Shown: positions 1-11,823, counted from the stretch's first letter. The stretch is 64,000 nt of DNA from Chrysomallon squamiferum (GCA_012295275.1 CM022670.1:39054751-39118750); one strand, 5' to 3'. The notes: generated by a model from the sequence alone, not told the origin. Program-made: numbers and translations.

Positions 1-336
1 TACATACATAATACGTGTACATTAACATAACACGTACTTTTGCTCTGTGTAATTCAGTTCATCACCACGCTTGTACTAAGTAAACTAAATATGCTAATTG
101 CTACAAATTTCGTTTACAAGTTCAATTGGCTTTATTTGTTGAGATGAAGAATAGCGACGGGCTAACCAAATAGAACTAATTTGACAATCAGGCCACTATT
201 CAGTAAGCTTTACCTCATTCACTAATCAATACGCAGGTAGATAAAGTCGACCTCACTGTTACATAATCTCTTTGTTCTTGTGCGCAGGTGAGTGTACGTA
301 AAAATATTTAAATACAGTTTTCTTTTTACCCCCACG

Positions 337-366
337 ACCCCGCCCCGCCCCGCCCCGCCCCGCCCT
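337..366. repeat. (CCCCG)n run, potential G-quadruplex on minus strand
   Basis: Five tandem CCCCG units in an AT-rich region. The complement has five G-runs of 3-4 separated by single C, a strong G-quadruplex pattern, and also reads as overlapping Sp1-type GC boxes. Confidence 0.8.
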
Positions 367-415
367 CGGTTAAGTGCCAGTTTATTTATTTAAGAATAAA
401 TATTTTATTAACGTT

Positions 416-600
416 TAACATTTAATGAGAGACACATACACACACGCAAAAACACACATGCAGGCATGCACGAACCCATACACACTAACGCATGCACACA
501 CACACAGGTACTCTAATATGTATTATATATATACAACATCATATATATATGTGCTCATATAATATATATATATATATAATTAATACATACATATCCAACA

Positions 601-641
<41 letters not shown>
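416..641. repeat. (CA)n and (AT)n microsatellites
   Basis: Interrupted CA-rich sequence, then (TA)n near 524-590, then a pure (CA)n run at about 610-641. Confidence 0.85.
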
Positions 642-643
<2 letters not shown>

Positions 644-759
644 TATAGAGGTTAATATTAATGAAAACTAAACAAATAATTTTAATAATAAAGGATGAAA
701 AATAACCAACTTCTACCAGAGATAAACAACAAAAAGCTAAATAACCTGATTTGTTTTCA

Positions 760-877
760 TTCTTACTTAATAATAATAAAAGTGATAATAATTACAGAAA
801 TAACAATAATAACAAAATTATCACTAATAATAATGAGTGACAACAGCAAATTAACAACAAAACAGCATAACAACATC

Positions 878-938
<61 letters not shown>

Positions 939-1015
939 TAATAAAAATCCATAAAATAAAATAAAATAAAATAAAATTAATATTAAAATTATTATCATCA
1001 TCATCATCATCATCA
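760..1015. repeat. AAT/ATA trinucleotide tract
   Basis: A (AAT)n run at about 877-932 is followed by (AAAAT)n and a (ATC)n run ending near 1,018. The Asn/Leu homopolymer frames on both strands are products of the repeat, not genes. Confidence 0.9.
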
Positions 1016-1070
1016 TTATGTCTCTCTCCTAACAAATCAAAAAATCATTTTATCACTCTCTAAAACATAT
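1016..1070. repeat. Dispersed repeat family B, copy 1
   Basis: ATGTCTCTCTCCTAACAAAT and following bases resemble 12,203-12,260 over about 55 bp. Both copies are joined on the left to a trinucleotide tract. Confidence 0.45.
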
Positions 1071-1074
1071 AACT

Positions 1075-1400
1075 GCGACTGGCACTGAAAATAACCAATG
1101 TCTGTCCTTCTGAAACTGAGTCTGTACACTTTTAATGGTTTTTCAACCCGCTGAATGGTTCACGCCACTATCCCACGTTAGTTTGTTAGCTGGTTAATTA
1201 CATAGGCGTCGTGGTAGTTGTTTTACGTTCTGTTTTAAACCGGGTTGGAACGGGCTACACGATGCAAACCGTTATCCTTTAGTTTCCGCTAGTTTTCTTG
1301 TGAAGAAGAATAAGAACATCCACTTAAAACTAAAAATACATTTTTAAAAATTGTTCTATTAATAAAACCTCCAAGCAACAGCGCTTCGTAATGCATCTGT
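1075..1400. other. Non-repetitive intergenic or intronic DNA
   Basis: No coding frame, RNA gene or repeat recognised. Confidence 0.5.
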
Positions 1401-1404
1401 TATT

Positions 1405-1405
1405 A

Positions 1406-1454
<49 letters not shown>

Positions 1455-1571
1455 GTTATTTTATTTTTATTCTGAGAAGGAAGGGATGTATGTCGTTTAC
1501 ATAGGTTTTTTGGGGACGCTTTAATACCATAAGAATTACCATCATTATCATTACAGTTAGTATTTTAATAA

Positions 1572-1602
<31 letters not shown>

Positions 1603-1664
1603 AAGAAGAAGAAGATGATGAAGAAGACGAAGAAGAAGAAGGAGAAGAAGAATATTATTATTTA

Positions 1665-1696
<32 letters not shown>

Positions 1697-1800
1697 GCTG
1701 TTGTCGTTGCCGTCGTTGTTACTGTAGTTATTGTTGTTGCCTTTATCATTTATTCATTCATTTATTCATTCATTCGTTCGTTCGTTCGTTCGTTCGTTCG
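1405..1800. repeat. TTA / AAG trinucleotide and TTCG tetranucleotide tracts
   Basis: (TTA)n at 1,408-1,455, (AAG)n at about 1,573-1,655, (TTA)n at about 1,657-1,695, then (TTCA)n passing into (TTCG)7 at about 1,770-1,801. Confidence 0.9.
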
Positions 1801-1801
1801 T

Positions 1802-2160
1802 TTAAACCAAACAGTCCTATTAATAAAGCCTCACTTGCAGCCAGACATTAATAAATTATAAGTTTCGTAATCATTCGGCAATATTACCCTGACAACGGTC
1901 TCAGTTCCAGACACAACAACAATGTGCAGCGCGTGCACAGGTAGGCGGCGGGATTTTTTTTTTTTTTTTTTTTTTTTTCATATTTCGCCGTGTCTACTGG
2001 ATTTGAGTACAAGCGTCTGGAGATGCAGAACAAGATAAAGTTAGCTGTCTGCCTCGGTGGGTGTTAGCAGACGACCTTCTCGTTATTGTGGTCGTCTGCG
2101 AAATCTACAGCAGATGACGTGGCATCGAGACAGTATGATAGACTCCGTGTACTTGATCAT
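1802..2160. other. Mixed sequence with T22 run, no gene seen
   Basis: A poly-T run at 1,955-1,978 lies inside otherwise complex sequence. An inverted pair (GCAGACGACC…GGTCGTCTGC) at about 2,068-2,099 could form a hairpin. No gene recognised. Confidence 0.5.
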
Positions 2161-2569
2161 AATTTTAGTATTAATAAATATAATAATAATAATAATAATA
2201 ACGTTAATAACGTCAATAAAAACAGCAGCAGGAAAAACAACAATTAAAAAAAAATCCATCAAAAATATTAATAAATACAACAACAACAATAATATTAATA
2301 ATGATAATAATAATATTAATATTAATAATGATGATGATGACGATGATGATAATAATAATAATAATAATAATATCATTATTTATTGTTAATGACTTGTCCC
2401 TTCGTACTGTAGAAAAAGAGATGATGATGATATGAAGAAGAATGATAATAATTATCATCATTGTTATTATTATTGCTGTTGTTGCTGTTGTTGTTATTGT
2501 AGTTGTTATTCTTATCGTCGTTGTCCTTCTCCGTCTCCTCCTCATTATTATTATTGGTAGTAGCAGTAA

Positions 2570-2611
<42 letters not shown>

Positions 2612-2700
2612 AGGTAGTAGTAGTAGTAGTAGTAGTAGTAGAGGTAGTAGTAGTAGTAGTAGTAGAAGAAGAAGAATTTTTCATTTTCAAAAATTATTAC
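2160..2700. repeat. Compound trinucleotide region (AAT, GAT, TTG, AGT, GTA)
   Basis: Almost entirely period-3 sequence, including (GTA)n at about 2,570-2,665 interrupted by two GAG steps. The Ser/Val/Thr homopolymer frames are repeat artefacts. Confidence 0.9.
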
Positions 2701-3427
2701 TAATTAGTTTATTCCTTACGGTTATTTCTTTCTTTCTTTCTTTTTCTTCAAGAAATAAAAACTACATAAATAACTGTATATTTATTTACTTTTAATTAAT
2801 AATTTAAGTAAATATGTATATAACTATCATAATAGTATTCGTTTTTATCTGATTATTTACTTCTATTTCTCAGAGGCAGCATTTTTATTTTATTTTCATT
2901 TTTTTTTTTTTTTTTTTTTTCATTCCTAGATTTTTTTAATTATTTTTTTTTTACTTAAGAAAATAATTAAACTCAAAATTTTTAAGAGGCCGCCAGTATC
3001 ACTTTTAAAAGATCAGAGAGTGATAGAGATGGATTTAGAAGTTTTTTTTGTAGCTTGCTAGAGCGCTGACGATGGTTCTTTAATAGACTGCGGTGCGCAG
3101 GAATGATAGGCCCACTTTACGATCACAGATGTTACAGTTCAAAGCCACAGAAACAATAAAGCTTTTCAGTCGTTGTTTCAACTTTATTTATTTGTGTAAA
3201 GCTCCGAACGCCACAAAAGCCGTGTAAATTACGATAACAAACAAATAAATAAATAAACAGTAATTTTGATTTGAAAGTATGTGATAAAAATTAATGTAGC
3301 TCTATCCGATTGTTACCGAACTGTCAAATGATGATGATGATGATGGTAATAAATAAATAAATAAATAAATAAACTTAGAGACCGAAGTCTAATTAAATAT
3401 ATCCCAAATGGACTGTTAAAAACTGTA

Positions 3428-3488
<61 letters not shown>

Positions 3489-4019
3489 CCTTTAATAACT
3501 AACGAAAATATTTTGTACAGGAAAAGGAATATAACATTTGGTTGGAGATATTTCGACACTTCATTAAAAGTACTGACATTCGTTTGAAAACAGGTGATAA
3601 CTGTACTAATGTAAACAATAAAATAATAACATTTAGTTATAACTTATATATATGAATATGAGATTATCTTTTTCTGCAGAATATTCATGAGATCAAAATA
3701 TAATTGTTATAAAACAGATAAAGAAGAAGAAAAATGAAAATACGTTTACTTCTGTAATATTTTCTGGAAATGGCGGGAAAGGAAGGATTTAATTGTACCG
3801 TTATTGTAAAATTCGTGTGTGTGTGTGTCTGTGTGTGTGTTGATATAATATATATATATACACACACATATAGATATATATTATTTGTTTCTTGATTTGT
3901 TACATATTAATCTTTGTTATTATTATTATCATTATGTTATTCATTTTACTTAGTTCTTCTTTCCTTTTTTAATTTTAACTGATTAATTCATTGACTGTCA
4001 ATACTGTTCGCGTTCATAG

Positions 4020-4020
<1 letters not shown>
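2700..4020. other. AT-rich DNA with short repeats, no gene seen
   Basis: Contains (AAT)n at about 3,430-3,484, (GT)n near 3,816-3,840, (TA)n near 3,845-3,860 and several T runs. No supported coding frame. Confidence 0.5.
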
Positions 4021-4053
<33 letters not shown>

Positions 4054-4485
4054 GCTGCTTTTGCTGTTATTTTCGTCGTTATTGTTATTGTTATTATTCC
4101 TGTTACTTTATTCCTACCACTATAATTATTATTGTTACTGTTGTTTTATCTGTTTTGTTGTTGTTATTGTTCTTAATACTATTAATATTATTATAATCAT
4201 AAACACAATCATCATCGTTATCATGATTATTATTAGTAGTAGTAGTAGCAGTAGTAGTATTATCGTCATCATCAGTATTATTATCACCATTATTAGTAGG
4301 TATTATTATATTTATTATTATAATTATAATTAGTATTGTTATTATTGTTATTATTATTATTATATATTATTATTGTTATTGTTATTATTATTGTTGTTGT
4401 CATTATTATTATTGTTGTTATTAGTTTATTATTATTGTTATTGTTGTTATTGTCGTTATTATTATTATTATTAGCAGCAGCTGTA
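4020..4485. repeat. TTA-dominated trinucleotide region
   Basis: Period-3 sequence mixing TTA, TTG, AGT and ATC triplets for about 460 bp. Confidence 0.9.
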
Positions 4486-5698
4486 TATTGTTTTCTTTCT
4501 TTCTCTCTCTTTTACATAGTTTTCCTTGTGTACTGGGACTTATAACGGTAGGTATGTTCTAATGTCCTAGCTGTCACTTTCCCAGTACGAATGCATTATG
4601 AAACCATTTATGTAACATACCTCACACCTTTCACTCAGACGTTCCATTATGTTATTAGCAAATCCTTTTATCGCGCGCGCGAGTCAAAATGGAAGCATAC
4701 GTTTTTCGTTCCATTGGTGCTTCCTCCGGCAAAATGGTTTAATGTCTTTCCTTTTTTTTTTTTTTTTTCTCCTAGAATCGTTAACCCCGGAATACTTAAG
4801 AGAAATAAAAACATCCCAGTGAGAATGTTGTTATGCTGGATGGATGCTTTCCGTGACGTGTAAATGCACGTGCAATAAAAGGAGCTCGAGACAGAGGTCA
4901 CGAGTGTGTGTGTGTATATTTCGTAACTAATTAGTTATAAAGACTTCGTTGTTTTGTTGTTTTTTGCGGGGTGATTAATTTGAGCGTGCAAGACAAGAGA
5001 CGGGGCGGGGGGATTCAGAGAGGTACGAAAATGAAATATTGACTTGAATGTGCAAAGAAGAAACCCGAAATGTCATCATTATTTTTTTTTTTTTTTTTTT
5101 ATTTTTTTTATTATTAAATAAATAAAAAAAAGCATCAGATAATGTTATGAAACAGGATAATTCTTAATATATTACATTATGAATTATCCTGGGAAAAAGG
5201 AAATACCAGTTAGGTTGAATTAATTTAAATTAACATTCATTATCTTTATTTATAACTGTATATTTTTTTGGGATTTATCAGTGATGGGGAAAAATTAGTG
5301 GAGTATTCGATTATACGAGTAAAAGTAATAATAAACCGGGTACTTTCTGGAACAGGAAAAAAACCCAGTATCAAATCAAGAACTGAGAGGAAAAAGGGGA
5401 AAACTGCAATAAACCGAGGCGTTATTGAAACAGTGAAAAAAACAAAAAAACAAATAATAACACTGAACCAAAGCCTGACACGAAAAAGGAGTCCCGGGTT
5501 AGAACGGGAAACAGAAATCCCGTGATCTAGAGAAGGAAATCAATCTTCCTAACGTTAACACTTCAAGATGGACGCTATGCTTATCCATTAATTCCGCCTT
5601 GCGTCTCAGCTGTCAGCGCTTGATTACGCAAGACAACACGTGTGGAATTCTGTGCGGCATGGATTCGAAATACGCCTGGTATGGCCATGCAACGTGCA

Positions 5699-5700
<2 letters not shown>
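4485..5700. other. Mixed sequence, no gene seen
   Basis: An alternating CG run (CGCGCGCG, about 4,673-4,680), T runs at about 4,751-4,768 and 5,083-5,100, and a small GC box GGGGCGGGG at about 5,002-5,010. An 85-codon frame at 5,268-5,525 is Lys-rich with no recognised similarity and I do not call it. Confidence 0.5.

Positions 5701-5771
<71 letters not shown>
5701..5771. repeat. (AG)n microsatellite
   Basis: About 71 bp of pure AG. Confidence 0.97.
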
Positions 5772-5773
<2 letters not shown>

Positions 5774-5977
5774 GTTTAACACGATATGCAGGAAAGTGAA
5801 TCTGCGTTTTGACTCTTAACAGGTGGTCCCGAAGCACGGTTCAAGGTGTTCGTTTGAAGACGAAGTATTTCTACTTCGCGTGTAGACGATCTCGGCTCGA
5901 GAAGTTTTGTTAAAATTAATGAAGCAACATCTGCAGGTAATCCGGCACAAGCTTCTCGCGTGTTGCTCTATTTCGGG

Positions 5978-5979
<2 letters not shown>

Positions 5980-6028
<49 letters not shown>
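5980..6028. repeat. (GT)n microsatellite
   Basis: About 48 bp of pure GT in complex sequence. Confidence 0.95.
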
Positions 6029-6029
<1 letters not shown>

Positions 6030-6408
6030 GCGGCGTGCACATGCACGTGGCTTCCAGGACCAGATGATCAGAGAACAAATTTCAAAAAAAAAAAAATAAA
6101 AATAAAAATTACATTCCTTAACATGCTGCAGAGGATTATCAATTCCAGTGAGAAGTTTTTTTTTTTTTTTTTTTTTGTGTGTTTTGCTACAACATCCAAA
6201 ATATATATATATTTTTTTTTTAAAAAGTCTAAGTTCTGAACCAAACAGATATTTTTTTAAAAAGTCAGTTATATTCAGTTTCTTAGTAGAAACTTCTCTC
6301 TTAAAAGGAATCTTTAGCTGTATTTATAACTGCAAGAATATATAAGTATTATTCTGGAATTTTTAAACCTATTTGCTGGTTACATAAAGATACTGACAAT
6401 TTCTGATT

Positions 6409-6566
6409 GTGTGTACATACATATGTGTATATGTGTATGTGTGTGTGGTTGTGGGTGTGTGTTCGTGTGGGTGTGTGTTTGTGTGTGTGTCTGTGTGTCT
6501 GTGTCTGTGTGTGTGTGTGCATTTTACACACGAACAAATACTCAAAGACCCACTCATACCCACAAA

Positions 6567-6609
<43 letters not shown>
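6409..6609. repeat. Inverted (TG)n / (CA)n pair
   Basis: A TG-rich arm (6,409-6,520) is followed after about 50 bp by a pure (CA)n arm (about 6,569-6,608). The two arms are complementary and could pair into a hairpin. Shorter (GT)n runs follow at 6,667-6,680 and 6,781-6,810. Confidence 0.85.
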
Positions 6610-6613
<4 letters not shown>

Positions 6614-6810
6614 TTCCTAACCCAAAACGCATGGCGGATAACCGGATTACCTAAAGCACGTGCAGCGTGTGTGTGTGTGTAAATCGACACACTACCTGCA
6701 CGGTCCTACAACATATCGCCTTACAGCATTACCTAGCGATCCGACCCGCACAGTTCTACAACTTGGCTGTAGCTAGCTTAGTGTGTGTGTGTGTGTGTGT
6801 TGTGTGTGTG

Positions 6811-7060
6811 GGTTTAATACGTGACAGATTAATCCAGTCCGGATCAAGAGATTAACCGTGTAGGAAAGGACCAGTCAGTTTTGTTGTAAGAGGAGGTGCA
6901 CGAAGGCGATGTTTTAAACACGTGTTTGATGTGCCCTGGGGCTGCGTTGTCACTGTTGATTAGAGGGAGGGGCTAGGCGTGGCTGTCGCCACAGTTAAAA
7001 AGCGAAATCAGATCCGAGTCTTGAAACAGACTTAACTGAGACCACAGAATTACACAAGGC
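6811..7060. other. Unique sequence left of the 24-bp array
   Basis: Includes the perfect palindrome AAACACGTGTTT at 6,916-6,927 (E-box core). From about 7,000 it resembles 8,050-8,150 and 8,225-8,330. Confidence 0.5.
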
Positions 7061-7061
7061 G

Positions 7062-7972
7062 TTAAATATGTTAATGTACCGTGTTTTAAATATGTTAATA
7101 TGCAGTGTTTTAAATATGTTAATATGCAGTGTTTTAAATATGTTAATATATAGTGTTTTAAATATGTTAATATCCAGTGTTTTAAATAAGTTAATATACC
7201 GTGTTTTAAATACGTTAATATACAGTGTTTTAAATATGTTATTATACCGTGTTTTAAATATGATAATATACAGTGTTTTAAATATGTTAATATACAGTGT
7301 TTTAAATATACGTCAATATACAGTGTTTTAAATATGTTAATATACAGTGTTTTAAATACGTTAATATACAGTGTTTTAAATATGTTAATGTTATTATACA
7401 GCGTTTAAAAATGTTCATATAAAGTGTTATAAAAAGTTAACATACAGTGTTTAAAATAACTTAATATTACAATGTTTCAAATATGTTAATATGCAGTGTT
7501 TTAAATATGTTAATATACAGTGTTTTAAATATGTTAATATATAGTGTTTTAAATATGTTAATATACAGTGTTTTAAATATGTTAATATACAGTGTTTTAA
7601 ATATGTTAATAATATACAGTGTTTTAAATATGTCAATGTACATTGTTTTAAATACTGTAATATACAGCGTTTAAATATATTAATAAAAAGTGTTATAAAA
7701 AAGTTAACATACAGTGTTTTAAATATGTTAATATATAGTGTTTTAAATGTTAATGTACAGTGTTTTAAATATGTTAATACACAGTGTTTTAAATACTGTA
7801 ATATACAGCGTTTAAATATATTAATATAAAGTGTTATAAAAAAGTTAACATACAGTGTTTTAAATAAGTTAATACACAGTATTTTAAATATGTTAATATA
7901 TCTTGTTTTAAATATGTTAATGTATATTGTTTTAAATATGTTAATATATATTGTTTTAAATATGTTAATATA
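7062..7972. repeat. 24-bp minisatellite with higher-order structure
   Basis: About 38 units of CAGTGTTTTAAATATGTTAA+TATA. Because 24 is divisible by 3, both strands stay open with an eight-residue peptide period (MLIYSVLN / LTYLKHCI); these frames are not genes. Three longer variant segments starting ACAGCGTTTAAA occur near 7,401, 7,667 and 7,808, the last two 141 bp apart, showing a higher-order repeat. Confidence 0.95.
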
Positions 7973-8039
7973 TATATCATAACAAAATTATGAATAAAGT
8001 AAGAAAAACATATCAGGAAAGATAAAAATGATACAGATT

Positions 8040-8335
8040 TCATAACAATTAAGAAGCGAAAGTCGAACTAGTTCTAGAGCAAACGTTATACATACATAAC
8101 AGTTGTATAATTCTAATATTTTAAATATGCTAATATGTCACAGTGTGAATAAAGAAAGAAAAATACAAAAAGAAAAAAAGAAGAAAAAGAAAGAAAAATA
8201 AATAAAGAAAGAATTCATGACAATTAAGAAGTGAAGTTTGATTTGAGTTTTAAAACAGACTTAATAGAGACGACATAATTAAACAGATCTAATATTTTAA
8301 TTATTCTAATGCGTTACAATATGAACAAACCCCTT
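8040..8335. repeat. Two degenerate ~175-bp direct repeats
   Basis: 8,046-8,160 and 8,220-8,335 share ACAATTAAGAAG-GAA at the left and TCTAATATTTTAA…CTAAT at the right. Both resemble the sequence at 7,000-7,080 before the 24-bp array. Confidence 0.55.
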
Positions 8336-8828
8336 AAAAAAAAAAAAAAAAAAAAAAATAAAATGAAGAAGAAAGGAATTTTAAAATATTAAAAAAAAAC
8401 TGCCTAAAAGGAAAATAAACAAATTAAGAAAATAAAGAAAGAAAGGAACAGTCGTGAAAAAGAGAGAACGAAGAAAGAAATAAAAAATGAATCAAAGATC
8501 GAAAATCAAAATAATAAACGGAAGGGGCTGGAGTGAAAGAATGAATAAAGAAAGAAAGAAAACACGAATTTATATATAAAAAAAAAAACAAAAAAAAAAA
8601 AAGAAACAAAGATAAAGAAATAAACTTTTTGTCTGCAGAACAAGCTATAATGGCCTGAGTAAGACTTGCACAACTGAAGCATGCACTTCTGTAGATAATG
8701 CGATTGTATACTTGTGTACATTTTGTTAACACGCACAAACTTCGCAGTGACAAGCTTTTTCCCTTGTTGCTTTTTCCTTTTTCGTGTTCAGAGAGTTTAA
8801 GAACAGTTTTCATACCAAAAAACCCCCC

Positions 8829-8859
<31 letters not shown>

Positions 8860-9167
8860 GAAAAAAAAATTATATGTTAATTAATCAAGCGAAGTAATGA
8901 TTTTATTACACTATGTATTTTGTAGGTTAATTTCCCAGCTTTTATTATTTATAATTATGCTTTGTTATCTCTTATCTCAGTGAATCTAATTATATTAATA
9001 ATGGCGAGGCTCCAGTTACACCCACAATTAATATCTGTGTAATTATAATGTATGTGTCCGTGCTAAAATAAAAAAAAAAAAAAAAAAAACAATTAAAAAA
9101 AACAATAAATAGACATTATAATTATCCATGATTGATGCGTATTTTTTTTTATGCAGAGATTATCTGT

Positions 9168-9199
<32 letters not shown>

Positions 9200-9633
9200 T
9201 ACATAAAAGAAAAATGTTTATAAACTTTAATCGTTGAAAAAAATATATTTAAAAACAAACTACAGTGTGTTCACGAAACACAGATAATCAGAATAAACTG
9301 CTTTGTTTAATTTACTTATTACCTATATGTAGCAAACAGTTTAATGTTTCTCTGTTTCAAGATTACACATTTCATATTGTTCCTGCAATTCTTTTTCTTT
9401 TCTATTGTTTTTTTTCTCTTTGAAAACAGACAGTTTTATAAAGACGCGTTATTCTTAAACGACAAACAAGTGTGAAAATATTTTTGACGTTTGCTCCGAA
9501 AACTCGCCAACTGAGTTAATATTTTCTATTTGAATTTTAAAATATAAACACATACGTGAAAAGATAAAAAAAAAAAAAAAAAAAAAAACTATAAATACTG
9601 TATACAAATAGAGAGGTAAATACAAACGTTATT

Positions 9634-9665
<32 letters not shown>

Positions 9666-9920
9666 ACGGTTCATAATGATATTTACATATCACCCACTTT
9701 ACGAGGATAAAAACAATGTATATAGAAATCAAACAGATAATGTTTACCAAACAAAGACATTAAAGTCATGTTGGAAATCTTCGTTCCTCGAATTCTGTTT
9801 GAGGTAAAACATTAATGCACAATGTCGAGGGGCTTTAGATGAAAGAGCGGGTTTCCTTTGACGTTTGTTAGCTAAATCGACCCAAGCGTTTTACTAAATG
9901 CTACACAATCAGATCTCGAA
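8335..9920. other. A/T-homopolymer-rich DNA, no gene seen
   Basis: Poly-A runs at about 8,337-8,360, 8,838-8,870 and 9,067-9,089, a T30 run at about 9,169-9,198, a poly-A at about 9,567-9,588 and (TA)n at 9,641-9,664. An A/G-rich stretch lies at 8,150-8,620. Confidence 0.5.
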
Positions 9921-9922
9921 TG

Positions 9923-9945
9923 GTTACCATTGTTTCCATAGCAAC
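9923..9945. promoter_or_regulatory. RFX X-box-like site
   Basis: GTTTCCATAGCAAC (9,932-9,945) is close to the X-box GTNRCC-N(0-3)-RGYAAC, with one mismatch, and a further GTTACC half-site lies at 9,923-9,928. The surrounding 200 bp (about 9,770-9,970) is non-repetitive. Motif match only. Confidence 0.35.
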
Positions 9946-9969
9946 GAAGAGTGGCGGCGAAGGTAAACG

Positions 9970-10122
9970 TGTTTTCTGATTTGTTAAAAAATAAATTTAT
10001 GTATTTTTTTCATGCGCTATGAGGTTTTTTTTTTTATTATTTTTTTTTTATTATTATTAACTTCTTTTAACACTAATTTTATTTTAATTTAATTTATTTA
10101 AAATTTAAAATAATAATAATAA

Positions 10123-10153
<31 letters not shown>

Positions 10154-10420
10154 CAAAAAACATCTTGTCTTCCAGAACACAGAAATAAATTGTAATACAG
10201 TTTTCCCCACCAACAGCACACACAGGTAGAGTTAGTAAAAAAAAAAATAAAAACAAATTAATTAAAAATATCGTATGTTTAAAGCGAAATAAAATGCATT
10301 AAGTTTTAGAAGCAAACATAAATCATATTCCTTTCATGCCATTCATTATTTCCAATTTCCAGTAACACACACTCACACCAAGAGACTGAAAGAAAGATGT
10401 AGTGTGTTGGAAGGATCGGA
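9970..10420. other. AT-rich DNA with (AAG)n, no gene seen
   Basis: T runs near 10,025-10,050 and (AAT)n-(AAG)n at about 10,110-10,153. Confidence 0.5.
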
Positions 10421-10425
10421 AACAG

Positions 10426-10426
<1 letters not shown>

Positions 10427-10481
<55 letters not shown>

Positions 10482-10493
10482 CAGAGGGAGAGG

Positions 10494-10588
<95 letters not shown>
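10427..10588. repeat. Compound (TG)n-(GA)n microsatellite
   Basis: (TG)27 at 10,427-10,480, a 17-bp GA-like linker, then a (GA)n run to 10,588. Confidence 0.97.
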
Positions 10589-10590
<2 letters not shown>

Positions 10591-10599
10591 CGTGATACA

Positions 10600-11312
10600 C
10601 TTTCCTGAGTAATGAAATGTATTTCACTTATTTATTTTCTTATTATTTTAATTATATCAGTCAAAGTCGAAAAAAGGTCTAAATTAAACAAAATACACCG
10701 ACAAGAATTAACAATAACAAAACCCAGTCACTAATTTCTAAGTGAAATAAGCAATCATTTTACTTCCACGCATTTGTCTTCTTTTGGAACCAGTTTATTT
10801 ATTTTTCCATACCAGAACACGCATCAACCGTAACTACGACATCACCACCACCACTACCACTACCAACACTACCACCACCATCACCGCGTTATCATTTCAG
10901 AAACGGTAACGTCGTGAATGACGTTGCATTAATTCGGAATGTCGACGTGGAGTGTCTTGCTGATGACGTACCGGCGTCGAAAGGCCTCGGCGGTAAAATA
11001 AACACTGTAATTCGCTTGGCGAATCTTTCAGCGAAATGCGAATTATAAAGACGCGTGTAGATGTGTCTATTTATTTTCTTTTGTTGCGTGGTTAATCATT
11101 TTCGACGTTCACGTACGTATTTAGCCTCATCACGTGAAGACGGTGACAGAGCAGAGACGGATGGAGCCACGTGACAATTATGTCAGAAACTCCGAAATCA
11201 CGAAAAGGGTTAATTTGTGGAAAATGTTTTGCTTCTTGCTGTTCCTCTAACGCGTGCACCCACCAACCCGCTACTCCCTTCATCATCAGCAGCAGCAGCA
11301 AAGTAGTTACCG
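10600..11312. other. Mostly unique DNA with CRE- and E-box-like sites
   Basis: A CpG-containing block at about 10,900-11,180 includes TGACGT at 10,919-10,924 and 10,964-10,969 and CACGTG at 11,131-11,136 and 11,168-11,173. An (ACC)n patch is at 10,845-10,885. No coding frame is supported. It is a candidate regulatory element. Confidence 0.4.
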
Positions 11313-11467
11313 TTTCACTGTTTTAGACAGCATCGTTTATAATTGTGTAACAGAAGCTGTTACCAGTACTGTGGTTTTGTAATAAACAGCTACAGTAATA
11401 ATAATAATAATAATAACAGTGAAGATAGTATTACTGATGCCTTTGTCAATAATAGTAGTAATAACAG
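11313..11467. repeat. Dispersed repeat family A, copy 1
   Basis: From TTTCACTGTTTTAGACAGCA to the start of the AGT tract this matches 34,239-34,384 at roughly nine bases in ten by eye. Both copies end in trinucleotide repeats. Confidence 0.75.
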
Positions 11468-11469
11468 TA

Positions 11470-11556
<87 letters not shown>

Positions 11557-11585
11557 GTAATTACGATGACGAATATAATAATTGA
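11468..11585. repeat. (AGT)n-(AAT)n tract
   Basis: (AGT)n at about 11,474-11,522 then (AAT)n to about 11,558, directly attached to repeat A. Confidence 0.95.
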
Positions 11586-11731
11586 ATATAATAACTGTAT
11601 GTAATAATTTCTAGAAAGGTAACGCTAACAGTCAACTTGTGATGTCTTGTCAATCCAACATCTAGAAAAACGTCGAGAAACAAGAGGTATATTTTATATG
11701 TATATCTATGTAGAGAAAGATAGATAGAGAT

Positions 11732-11734
<3 letters not shown>

Positions 11735-11822
<88 letters not shown>
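11735..11822. repeat. (GA)n microsatellite
   Basis: About 88 bp of pure GA. Confidence 0.97.

Positions 11823-11823
<1 letters not shown>

Noticed and set aside
7062-7972. CRISPR-like array
   Set aside because: Units are contiguous with no unique spacers, and the genome is eukaryotic; it is a minisatellite.
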